DNA of 64,000 nucleotides from Pararge aegeria (Eukaryota > Arthropoda > Insecta > Lepidoptera > Nymphalidae), in contig NC_053197.1 of the NCBI RefSeq assembly GCF_905163445.1, positions 16,926,001-16,990,000 of the forward strand, read 5' to 3'. The position numbers were made by a program, and so were the translations under genes. Shown here piece after piece: positions 9,535 through 18,776 of the stretch (positions are counted from its first letter, which is position 1; each line of letters begins with the position of its first letter). The notes below the pieces were generated by a model. That model did no database searches. It worked only from the letters and a program-made list of their open reading frames with translations, and had not been told where the DNA came from.

Positions 9535-12500
9535 ATATACTACGACAATACACACATCGCCACCTAGCCCCAAAGTAAGCGTAGCTTGTGTTATGGGTAC
9601 TAAAGATGACTAAATAAATGGCTCAATTTCAAGTCAAAGTAGCTAGCTTTATAAGCTGACTATCGTCATCGTCTTCGTCAAAGCAATGGATTGTACCAAA
9701 TGAGTCCAGCTTCCTCCTTACAACTCGTTTGCAAACAGCAGGTCTGTCCATGTAGGGAGCTGTACTACAGCTGTGTTCTGGTGCATTGACACCATTTTTA
9801 CATTTTCCAATCAATCACTTTTTATTTTGCTAGAATATGGTGCATGCAACCTGATTTCTACCATACAGAAGATGTTTCACTACCAAAACTTTTGGGTAAT
9901 TTTTTTCTTTCCATCTTTCCTTCATTTTAAACTGTAACTTGACTAAAATAATAAAAAAAAATGGATCAAAACTGCTACTCAAAGAGCTTTTTCACGCCTG
10001 CTAGTTATTCCGAAACCTTTAAGGTACTTAAGGTCTTCCTTTTCAGTGAAACCTATGACGTCAATGTTTTTTTATTACTACAAGTTAGCCATTGACTTAA
10101 AACTCACCTGATGGTTATTTTATGTAGTGTAAGTTTGGTAGCAGGCAGATGGCATGGCAGTTTTACGACTCCATTAATCGAGTTCGAACACTTAATCTAA
10201 ATTGTCGGAATAGCTATCTAGCCACGGCCGAAACCTCCCACCAAACAAAATTAGGATACAGTAAAATGATGGGGTTATATCCCCATCACCTTTTTGCTAA
10301 GAAAACAAGGTTGACGTGAATATGTAGCTAAAAGCGTTTCAAAGAAAAGCTCTTTTAAGAGTCTTTTATTTCCCGGAATTGGATCTTCTATTATGTGAAA
10401 ACGGAGAGAGAGAGCCTTAATTAATTGCTAATTACAAGTAGTAACGAACGGAACTTGTTAACTCGAATACGAAAATCCTCTCAAGCGATTAAACTTTGAA
10501 CTGTCGTTTGTATTGCTAATCCAGGCTCACAGAAAACAAAATATTTCTTCTCTATACTTTTCTAGACAGTGGTGACTCGATGTTTTTAAAATTTGATGCA
10601 AATACGTCTTTATTAATACTTTTCGATAACATTTTTCATCAACCCGTCTCAGCAACCCGATTGTTAGAGTTTATAATAAATGGAAATAAAACAACAAGGC
10701 GACGATAATTTAATTATTTACCAAAAGAACGAAATACCTATTAAATTACACAAGACCGTATCTTGAAATAATATTTTTCATAATACCCAAAATTGTTAAA
10801 ATTCAGCCATGGGACGGTATGTTTTTAACTCTATCATAATTTTCCTATTTGATTGTTTAAAGTTGAAAAATTTGTATATCATTCTACTAATCTTCACTTT
10901 TATTGGGTTTTCTCCACTATAGTATTTATGTATGCTGCATATAAATCTTTCTCTTAAATAACTCTATTGCTGAAAATGGCATTAAAATCTGTTGCGTAGT
11001 TCAACTTAGCGTACAAATGGCCGCAGTGACTTTGTTTCTGTGAATATAAAGATAATGCAGTTATTGTCGTCGCAGCAGCTGAACAAGCTGACAAGGAAAC
11101 CCGCCATTCTATTACTTAGAGGGACCTGTAGCGAACAAGTTTAAAACGAGATAAAGACAAACAAATTCGATTTTAGTGAAGCTGTCTAAACTCTGCATAA
11201 AAGAAACATTAGCGATGCAATAAAACAGTAGTAAACCGTAGCTTTGTTTGCAGAGATACCAGATGAAAAGCGTTTGCTTCAAATGCCCATTATTCTGAAC
11301 TGAATAAAGGTTGTGCACATTGCCGGCTTCATTCATCACTCCAATTTAGTTTTCTTTATTCCACTACCAGTTATTGTCTTGTATGCAATCCTACCAGGCT
11401 AGCAGCTAGCAGGATACCTGGCTAACATCTAAGGAGTAGGTATTTCAGTTTTAACCCACGCTTTGAATCTGTTCCTACGCGATCTCCCACCGGAACTTCC
11501 AAATACATTGTTGGCACGTCTTTATCGGTAGAGAAGTAACGAGACCAGACTAGAGAAAATTTTATGTCCCCAAACGGTGATGGAAAACATCTGGAGGAAA
11601 CCAGCACGTCTGAGAGGTCTCCATAATGTTCTCAACGGCGTGTGAAGTCTACCAATCCGCACTTGGTCAGCTGGATAGAGTACGGTATTAATGCCGCTAA
11701 CGGGTTGATAATGATGTCCCCAAAAGACCACATGGCTGACCTCTGCGCTGGACTGAAGGGTTTACATGATTTCCCAAGCACGTCTGTTAGCTAAAGGGTA
11801 ATTTCCGACTTCTATTTTTAATTTTAACTCATTTAACTTTTTTTATAAGATTGTTTTTATGTACCCTAACCCTTAATGCATTTTAGTTAGTCTCAGTTAG
11901 CAGCGAAAGCATTAGGTTTATTGCACCATATATCTGCTAGTGCTGTACGACAATGGTCTTTATCTGCAAGCATTAAAATCTACAATATTACTACTCGTAA
12001 CTACGTATCCATCTGTTCAGTATCTAGGGAGATTAAACTATTGTTTTACTCTAATTATTGCATGACGTTTGTGAAGTTTTGTGCAGCTTTATGTCTGGTG
12101 TACCACAGGGAAGTATGTAAGGACTTTTCATTTTAGTATATTTTTTATTAATAATATTGGTACAACAAAGTATTTAAGGTTGCCAGAGGAAGGTATTAGT
12201 CGAACATACACCAACCAGAATATTTCTTCTTGGAAACAGTGTAAATAAACTCTTTAGTGTATCGGTTATTCAATGTTCTATTATTTGCATAAATTAGAAT
12301 GTGCGTTATTTATGTATGACACTCTAAAACTAAACTAAACTAAACACATCACCAGCACTAAACCATCTGTCTGTATAAACGTATAAACATAACTATGAAG
12401 TTCCAGAGTAAATCTGAATAGTATACGTTCCACTAATCAGATCAATGATGATCGTGAAGATAAACGTAATTTTTATAAAGTAGGTAATACACGCAAGTCG

Positions 12501-15172
12501 AGAGTTACGATAAAAATAAATGAAAGTGATACACTATGTATACAATATTCAGTTATAGCTAAAGTCATTACATTAATTTTGATTGGCCTTAGTCACGTAG
12601 GTAGTATAACTTAAACTGAAATGTGAAATATATTACAATATTTATATTATGATTACTGCAATTTTGCACGCGTGTGTACTAACTTTCCGCCTTCTTCCTT
12701 GAAGCGTAAAGCGGTAATTGAAACAATACTGAATTCACACGTTGATAAAAGTAACCACTAATTAGGCGGCATACAATGTTAAGGTGTTTATCTTGTCGAT
12801 TTCTTGTGCCAGTGTCACAGGGCACTGTACTCACGTGGGAACCTAGAGACCTTGGCATACTAAATATAATGTATTGTTATATCCTTGCGACTCATTAACT
12901 TAAGGTTCGTAGCTATCGTTATATTTCAAGGTCAAGCTCTTTAATTGAAGAAAGATGCCCAACTGATAACCTTGTAATTTGAAACCCATCGCCTATAAAC
13001 AGAGAAAAACTTCAGGTATGCCAGGAACACGTCCCACAAAGTGCCGCCTTTTGTCAATAAACCTGAGGTTTTTTTTTAATTCCTCTACAAGTTAGCCCCT
13101 GACTGCAATCTCACCAGGTAGTTGGTGATCCAGTCTAAGATGGTAGCGAGCTGAGCTGTAAGGTAGTCATACCCCTAATCGGTTTCTACGCGACATTGCA
13201 CCATACATAGGTGTAGGTCTTTAACCTGTTTACCTGTAACTAGGCAACACTTCAATGCTGTTTAACAGCAGAAATAAGCGTAGCGAGAGAGCAAGATACT
13301 TCACCGGACTTAGCTTTAACATCATCAACCAATCTTATTCAATAATTATGTCCATCAACTATGTAGTGAACCAAGAAATACACATTCGCATTAAATTATG
13401 AGTTTGGGGGATCTTTTATTGTTAAAATTTCCTAAAGAACTGAATAATTTCGTGAATGAGACCTTAGTTTTTGCAAAGGCCACAACAAAATCCGTCACGG
13501 TTTATGCCTATTAAGCATTTTTTTTTGCAAAATATTTATTGTTTAGTGACCTTATCAATGGCCATTACTGTTATTAGATCACAATCGTTTACTTTTCTGA
13601 CTCAACGGACTATGAATTGCAATGACTAACAATCAATCATCCGAGAAATAGTACCTGCTGCTTATGCAAAAATATCTTCCTCGGTAGTCCAATGGTCATA
13701 AATCAGATCCAGGATTCGATTCTTGGGCCGAATTAAAATAATATAACAATAGAACTAGTTACATCATACTGATATTATAAAAGAAAACGTGTGTCTGGTT
13801 GTTTGTTAGCTATGTTCAGCTCAACCACATCATGATGGAATTTGACACATATAATATAGCTTGAATCCTGTAATAGTGTTGTTGTTTTACGATTGAAACA
13901 AGTGTCTTTAATGGAAAATATATATCTTTAAACCTAGATGGATATCGGATACTTTTTATTAAGTAAAAGTACCAGAATTACTTCCAAGGGAGATTTAAAT
14001 ACAAAACCTTTGTTAGCTATGCTATGCACTTCATATCTTGGTAAAATTTTGAATAGAGACAGCTAAGCTAGAAAGCTCAGCTAGCAGGACAGAATATTAT
14101 AATACTAATTACCCCGAAAATACAGGATTTTCAAAAAACGAATTTGCGGACAATGATTCTGCAAATTATTATTTTTTCTTAACATTTGTTACAGCCGCCC
14201 CAGTAGCTGTCAGTAAAGTAGCCTACACCACCACCCACGGAGGATACGGAGGATATGGTGGATACAGCGGCCTTGGCGGATACAGCGGCCTCGGCGGATA
14301 CAGCGGCCTTGGTGGATACAGCGGTCTCGGCGGATACTCCGGCTTGGGTAAATTATAATAATATTCTTTGTTTTGTTAGATTATTTGGTAGTTACTTATA
14401 TGGTGCCGTATGGTGATTGAGCTCGAAATACAGTTGTAACCACCCCTCCTCTTCCCGCGAGAGTCGTAAGAGGCGTACGGAATATAGCAGAGAACGGGCA
14501 ACAGCGAACTCGTTGCTACTTCTATCTACCATCCACTGTGTCGTGTGTGCGTATCACCAATCCGTAGTGACTATGTGCAAACCCACCATTAGGACAGAAA
14601 TTTTAGTCCACCAGTGGAATGTTATAGGTTATTGACTGCCTCGTTGGTCTAGTGATGAGCATGTAAAGTCGAACATGCTCACCACTGCATGCAAGCAGAT
14701 CACGAGGGTAAATCTCTATCGGATCGGTATAGGGTTTTCCTATCAAGAAGTTCTTAGTACCAGCTCGGAGTATGGAAATTGGTGGCCATTCACCCCCGTG
14801 CTGAGGAAAGCAGTTTAAGCTGGTGGGACTGCGTCTGCGATCTCTTTCTGCGTCTGTCCCATCGGAGAATAGAAAGTGCTATGTTAGTGCAGACATTTGT
14901 GCGGCATAATATCTCCCGCGTAGTTGGGAAATCTCTCTAGAGAATTACCATCGTGGCTGAAATGAGTCATGGAAGCTGCGTTTTGGTATAGGCTATTGAT
15001 GAATATGGCAGCTATTATTACAAAACACGATCTATTTACAGGAGGATATGGAGGTTACGGACATGGTGGTTACGGAGCGTCTCCCATCGGCTACGGAGGG
15101 TACGGCTACTCCGGCGCCGGAGGATACGGGCACGGCCTGGGAGGATATGGCGGATATTACGGACACCACTAA
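3928..15172 (+). CDS. Secreted glycine/tyrosine-rich cuticular-type protein (4 exons)
   Basis: Joining 3928-3939, 8015-8222, 14195-14347 and 15042-15172 gives an open frame of 504 nt (167 residues). The intron phases 0, 1 and 1 match at every junction, with GT donors and AG acceptors throughout. The product opens with the signal peptide MKFLIVVALSIAAVCA, then a short charged segment EEAKKTEKR. The rest is a Gly/Tyr-rich body: GLGYGG-type repeats (exon 2), five GGYSGL repeats (exon 3) and GGYG repeats ending in GHH (exon 4). Secreted low-complexity Gly-rich proteins with a minute first exon are typical insect cuticle structural proteins, so an extracellular matrix or cuticle role is inferred. 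The KR pair could be a processing site. Introns are 4.1, 6.0 and 0.7 kb and full of repeats. A glycine-rich antimicrobial or prohormone-like peptide is a less likely alternative. Confidence 0.88.
4676..4995 (-). mobile_element. RTE-like LINE fragment in intron 1
   Basis: It begins with a catcatcatc tail and carries gagttccaa-like, tcctgggccgcttgtttcca and tgatttgatcacatag blocks. These recur in the same order in the minus-strand fragments at 6575 and 47300. It is heavily degraded. Confidence 0.6.
5487..5660 (-). mobile_element. CR1-like LINE 3' tail with inverted upstream part
   Basis: The part at 5487-5570 matches the 61692 copy (tcaaagt repeats, ctttattcaagtaggccc, gcgtacataagaattacacgg). 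The adjoining part near 5600-5630 (gctgtgggcttctttta) matches the same family in the opposite orientation. This looks like a 5'-inverted retrotransposition product. Confidence 0.55.
6575..7060 (-). mobile_element. RTE-like LINE ORF2 C-terminal remnant in intron 1
   Basis: The minus strand encodes a LKTKVFEQCLLPVMIYGSKT segment, followed by SLLTMGLIRRLRVFQ and RTILGVPLRDQIRR. These are typical of the region after the reverse transcriptase domain of RTE-type LINEs. Downstream sequence to about 6575 matches the non-coding tail of other copies. Frames are broken and there is no catalytic domain, so it is dead. It lies antisense to the host gene. Confidence 0.75.
8015..8222 (+). CDS. Glycine-rich gene, coding exon 2
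   Basis: The acceptor ttttag precedes ATTGTAGTC, and the donor GGTAAGT places the intron at 8223 (phase 1). The exon encodes IVVALSIAAVCA, completing the signal peptide. It continues with EEAKKTEKRGLSG and about 50 residues of GLGYGG/GGYG repeats. Confidence 0.88.
9492..9612 (-). mobile_element. SINE family A, 3' end only, with (AAAT)n tail
   Basis: An (AAAT)n tract at 9492-9537 is followed by ctacgacaatacacacatcg and agtaagcgtagcttgtgtta, the conserved 3' block of family A. The tRNA-like head is missing. It lies in intron 2 of the glycine-rich gene. Confidence 0.8.
10068..10250 (-). mobile_element. SINE family B fragment
   Basis: The minus strand has the order gtggctagat... caggtgag... gcta acttgtagt as in the plus copies at 22175 and 54755, with a T-run at the low end corresponding to an A-rich tail. 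It is old and in intron 2. Confidence 0.6.
11570..11715 (+). mobile_element. SINE family C fragment
   Basis: It contains gaaaacatctggaggaaacc, gttctcaacggcgtgtgaag and acgggttgataatgatg blocks, matching the 3' two-thirds of the copy at 46717. Confidence 0.65.
11890..12170 (+). mobile_element. Degenerate LINE reverse transcriptase trace
   Basis: A short in-frame stretch reads SGVPQGS, the strongly conserved fourth RT block, followed by hydrophobic residues resembling the LLFSIFIND segment with a stop in between. The flanks cannot be aligned by eye. It is an old fragment in intron 2. Confidence 0.4.
13064..13210 (-). mobile_element. SINE family B fragment
   Basis: A T-run is followed by acaagttagcccctgactgc and a cggtttctacgcgacattgc block, the reverse complement of the 3' half of family B. 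It lies in intron 2. Confidence 0.7.
13765..14090 (+). mobile_element. Possible degraded Helitron-like element
   Basis: The start tactgatattataaaagaaa resembles the 5' end of the Helitron-like element at 53323-53735, and the far end carries ctcagctagca near 14085. A clear terminal hairpin was not found, so this is tentative. Confidence 0.35.
14195..14347 (+). CDS. Glycine-rich gene, coding exon 3
   Basis: The acceptor ttacag precedes CCGCCCCAG, and the donor GGTAAAT begins at 14348 (phase 1 in and out). The exon encodes AAPVAVSKVAYTTTHGGYGG, then five tandem GGYSGL units encoded by an 18-bp repeat close to GGATACAGCGGCCTTGGC. Third-position differences between units show the array is not brand new. 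Confidence 0.87.
14417..14635 (+). repeat. Dispersed repeat, also present near 59200-59340
   Basis: Blocks cctcctcttcccgcgagagt, cgtaagaggcg and gcgtatcaccaatccg recur near 59200-59340 in the same orientation (cttcctgccgg, tacgaggtgactaa, gcgatcaccaacccg). This marks a repeat family of unknown type in intron 3. Confidence 0.45.
14636..14965 (+). mobile_element. SINE family D in intron 3
   Basis: It starts gcctcgttggtctagtgatg, an A-box-like tRNA-derived head followed by a diverged B-box region. It continues with acggtatagggttttcctat-like sequence as in other family D copies. It separates exons 3 and 4 of the host gene. Confidence 0.6.
15042..15172 (+). CDS. Glycine-rich gene, terminal coding exon 4
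   Basis: The acceptor tttacag precedes GAGGATATGG. The exon encodes further GGYG and GYSGAGGYGHG repeats and ends YYGHH-stop at 15170-15172. Confidence 0.88.
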
Positions 15173-15504
15173 ACAACCTCTACATCCCTTCTTCTCAATG
15201 TGTTCATCTTCCAAATCTATTTAATACTCGACAAATATCTATATATACCACTTCTCAAGTATACTACTGATAGCAAACATGCTCAACGTTATAAAGTTCA
15301 ATCAAGCTACCTCGAACATCTATTTGAGCATTCCTATGCAGATATGAAGCTTGCTCGTCAAACTTGTATCTGCGTTAGAATCCAGCTATGATTCAATGAA
15401 GAGTTCTCCAAGACACTAGTTATGTGACATCTTGGCGCCTATTACAATATTTTGTATGTGATAATTTCAACAACGAATTTCATTGCAACACTTTGTAAAT
15501 ATGT

Positions 15505-15510
15505 AATAAA
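15505..15510 (+). terminator. Poly(A) signal AATAAA of the glycine-rich gene
   Basis: AATAAA lies about 330 bases after the stop codon and is followed by a T-rich stretch. It is the first good candidate for 3'-end formation. Confidence 0.6.
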
Positions 15511-15530
15511 TGATTTTAATAAGTATAACT

Positions 15531-16987
15531 TTTGTTCTATATTCCCCTATTTATTTTATTAGTACAAAGAATAGAAATCTTCTTACCAAGTAAGCCCGAC
15601 ACTTAAACGTCTTGCTGCTGGGGCCACACGTATAGGTTTAAGAACATAGATTCACAACACTGCTCCAAGGCGGGTTGCCAGACTAAAATTCACTATACCA
15701 AATTTAAATGTTGCAAACTTACACAAATAAGAATCGTTTAAGGATATTCACCATAATAAGGCTGACTTTTTATGTTCACTTAGGATCAACGAACCATAGT
15801 AATTCAAGAATAAACAAAATATTAAATTAAAACCTAAAAATAGATTTTAAACTTAATTCTTAGAATACTTAGTACAACTCTGACCTAGAGCAAAAGTCTT
15901 TTGAAAGTCCCCTTGTTGCCTAACTGAAAAATAATACTCCGAGGTGGTCCTTTTGTATAGTACCTACTTCAAAAAAAATTAAAATTAAAATGTTGAATGT
16001 CTTTGTGCCTGGTGTTACGGCTTAGCCTACATTTCGAAAGATTCTCCATCTTCTAAGCCATCCACCAATCACCAAGCTCTGCCATCCGGATTAGTTTTAT
16101 TTTCTTAATGCTTTGTTAAAATTTATTAACTATGGTTTATTATTTAAAGTTGGAGATGTTTTATTTATACGCTTAAACCTAACTAACATTTACCTAACTA
16201 TTTTAGCTGGGCTAGAGTGCAAGCGCCGTGACAAATTTCTGAACTTGTAAGTGCGCCGCTGGCTTTAAAATGTTGGGAACCCCTGGCCTATACCATGTTT
16301 TCAGAAGTGCACGATAACCTTTACCCAAGACGTAAACGTTGGATTGAAGGTTAAAATGCAAAAACTACTCCTTCGAATGATTATAATGAATGGATTTTTT
16401 AGGAGTTCTCACGCTTGAACGAACTTTGAAGAATGTTAGGATAACTAGAAAAAGGTGAAGTTAAGTCATTGAAGTCAAACAAACTATTTTATAAACTTAT
16501 TTTTACCGACGAAGCAATTAAATATTCCGTTCATACAATTCGTACTAATCCTATTGACGTCATAAATGTAACAGTTTGTAACGAATTTTGTTATTCTTTC
16601 ACGCAAAAACTTCTTTATAGATTATCATAAAACTTTACAGTAAAATAGGTTATACACTAGAATATCACTTAGGCTACAATTTAAAAAGATATTGTGTCAA
16701 GTAGCCAAAATATAAAAATAAGTTTTGTAACTTAAGTCGGAAAAATATTTTGTCTGTACATATTTTGTTGTATCCAGTGCAGAAACATTTCGGCTATCCG
16801 TGGATTCCCGAAGCGTCATTACCAATCTACGTTTTGTTATCAGCTCCTTCCATACCAAAGATAAACATACCAAACAGAAGTATGTGTCTATGGATGTTTT
16901 GTCTTAAGAGAGAGAAATATAGAGCTTTCTCACTGGTCACTGCTCTTGTGCGGGTCATAACAATTAATTTAAGTGATACTAACAGAT
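15531..16987. other. No gene recognised
   Basis: AT-rich intergenic DNA between the glycine-rich gene and the Jockey element. The only hint is gttgggaacccctgg near 16271-16285, which resembles a hAT terminal repeat, but no partner end was found. Confidence 0.45.
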
Positions 16988-17001
16988 ACCTGAAGCGTTA
17001 T
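16988..17001. repeat. Left target-site duplication of the Jockey element
   Basis: The 14-mer acctgaagcgttat here is repeated exactly at 21927-21940, directly after the A-rich tail. Confidence 0.93.
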
Positions 17002-17264
17002 TTAAGAGTCGACCGTCGCCATCAGCGCGCGATTCCGACTCGCGCATCCGTCCCGTACGGATGTCTGTCTCGCAACCGATTGCTCGAGGTGAAAGTGTCA
17101 GTGGAAATCAGTGTCCGATTCTGCGTTGTGGTAGTGCAGTGTAGTTCTAGGGTCTAGGATTCCTGTAAGTACACGTGTTATTATTAGCGTAGTTTAACAC
17201 CCTCGTCACCTAAAGGCGAGGCCCCATAGGGCCACACCCTTTTTTTAGGCACACACCTCCCTGC

Positions 17265-18776
17265 ATGGCAGGGAGGTCAACCGCTACCCCGGGGGCCGCC
17301 ATGGCCCTCGCCGACTCCGACCTTAATCTGGAGGCCCTCTTAAAGGACCTCCAGGAGAATAACGCGGGTTACCTAAACCGCTTTAGGACTGTTAGGCCTA
17401 GAGTGTTCACGGACAGCCCGCAATCCCCGGCTCCCGCAGAGCCGATTACCGACGACCCGGTCGCTATCCCTGCGATAGCGATCGAAGAATCTACCTCCCC
17501 GGCATCATCCGAGACCGACGACGGCTTCACCGTCGTCGGTGCTAAAAAGCGGAAGCTTAAAGCTTCCAAATCCAAGGCGAACCCGCCAAAGAAAGTGGTA
17601 CCGGACCGCCCGATTAAGACCCAGTCCCAAGCGCCCCGCGCAGCGCCTCGCGCAGCGTCCCAGGCTTCCCCTGCGGACGAAGACGAGCCCGAAGACTCCC
17701 CTATGGAGGAGCAACCCCAACCCAGGGATAGAATCCCACCTCTCTTCATCCGCGACAAGCTCGCATGGATGAAAATCATCCCGCTTCTTGAAGCGAACGG
17801 CATCGGCTTCACCGGTGCCCGATCCACCGCTATAGGCATTAGAGTACAGTGCCTATCCTCCGACGACCACCGTCGGCTAACTTCAATGCTCAGAGAGCAT
17901 AATATAGGTTTTCATACCTACGCCCTAAGAGACGAACGCATTCTCCGCGTCGTCATTAAAGGATTACCGAAGGAGATTAGCTCCGAGGTAATAAAAGCCG
18001 ACCTTTTGTCGCAAAATCTACCTGTCCTGGAGGTACATAGGATGTACAATACCAGGACGAAATATGTCTACGAGATGGTTCTCGTTTTATTAGAACTTTC
18101 CCCCGAAGGTAAAGAGATTTACAATCTCGAAAAAGTGTGCCACCTTTCAGGACTCACTATCGAGAAGCCCCATAACAGAGGCAAGGTCGGCCAGTGCCAC
18201 CGATGCCAACTGTACGGCCATTCCGCAAGGAATTGTTTCGCCCGCCCTAGGTGCGTCAAGTGCCTGGGCGACCACGGCACCGCCGATTGCTCCCGACGGG
18301 ACCCGACCGTCGACGAACCACCGAGCTGTGTACTCTGCTACACCCAAGGGCACCCCGCGAATTATCGCGGATGCCCAAAGGCGCCGCAGTTTACACGGCG
18401 CAGGGGTCCGCCGCCGGCTCGGAGACCCGCAGCACAGCCCGCCCAACGCTTCGTCCCAGCGCCGGTACCCGCTACCAGCGCATGGGCCAAGCCCCTTAAC
18501 GGAGCGCCTAGCGCCTCCGCCCCCGCCCCCGCACCGGTGCCGGTAGCCCCTCAGGCCACCGCACCGGCAGCGGCCCACCCGGCCTCAGCGCCCTCGCCCA
18601 TGCACCTATCTCCGGATATGGACCCCCTGGACTTCATCCAGTACCTCGTGTCTGCGGTTGACATGAACGAGGTAAAAGTATTCTTTGCAAAGGCAAAGGT
18701 CTCCCTCAACCAGGCTATGCGTGAGCACTCTAGCCTCCTAACAACCATCGGGACTATCCAAAAAGCAATCCGTTAA
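17265..18776 (+). CDS. Jockey ORF1: Gag-like RNA-binding protein with three zinc knuckles
   Basis: The product has up to 503 residues. After an acidic, Ser/Pro-rich N-terminal half comes a PRE_C2HC-like region (about residues 190-300). Three CCHC knuckles follow: CHRCQLYGHSARNC at 311-324, CVKCLGDHGTADC at 330-342 and CVLCYTQGHPANYRGC at 355-370. A Pro/Ala-rich linker and a short C-terminal domain complete it. This order is characteristic of Jockey-clade ORF1 proteins, which bind element RNA in ribonucleoprotein particles. The frame opens at ATG 17265, but the in-frame ATG at 17301 has a near-perfect Kozak context (gccgccATGG) and may be the true start. The stop codon at 18774-18776 shares a base with the ORF2 ATG. 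Confidence 0.93.
   Translation: MAGRSTATPGAAMALADSDLNLEALLKDLQENNAGYLNRFRTVRPRVFTDSPQSPAPAEPITDDPVAIPAIAIEESTSPASSETDDGFTVVGAKKRKLKASKSKANPPKKVVPDRPIKTQSQAPRAAPRAASQASPADEDEPEDSPMEEQPQPRDRIPPLFIRDKLAWMKIIPLLEANGIGFTGARSTAIGIRVQCLSSDDHRRLTSMLREHNIGFHTYALRDERILRVVIKGLPKEISSEVIKADLLSQNLPVLEVHRMYNTRTKYVYEMVLVLLELSPEGKEIYNLEKVCHLSGLTIEKPHNRGKVGQCHRCQLYGHSARNCFARPRCVKCLGDHGTADCSRRDPTVDEPPSCVLCYTQGHPANYRGCPKAPQFTRRRGPPPARRPAAQPAQRFVPAPVPATSAWAKPLNGAPSASAPAPAPVPVAPQATAPAAAHPASAPSPMHLSPDMDPLDFIQYLVSAVDMNEVKVFFAKAKVSLNQAMREHSSLLTTIGTIQKAIR

Noticed and set aside
11050..11100. Exon-like stretch reading IVVAAAEQADKETR in intron 2 of the glycine-rich gene
   Set aside because: It superficially resembles a signal-peptide exon, but no convincing acceptor or donor flanks it and a stop follows immediately.
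16200..16300. Second hAT element suggested by gttgggaacccctgg
   Set aside because: No partner end, duplication or transposase piece was found nearby.
16750..17157. 135-residue plus-strand frame
   Set aside because: It spans the Jockey insertion junction at 17001/17002, so it is a chance fusion of flank and 5' UTR.
18147..18578. 143-residue open frame opposite Jockey ORF1
   Set aside because: It is antisense to an intact ORF with zinc knuckles; its openness follows from the high GC content of the sense gene. The other antisense frames over 17369-21503 are rejected for the same reason.
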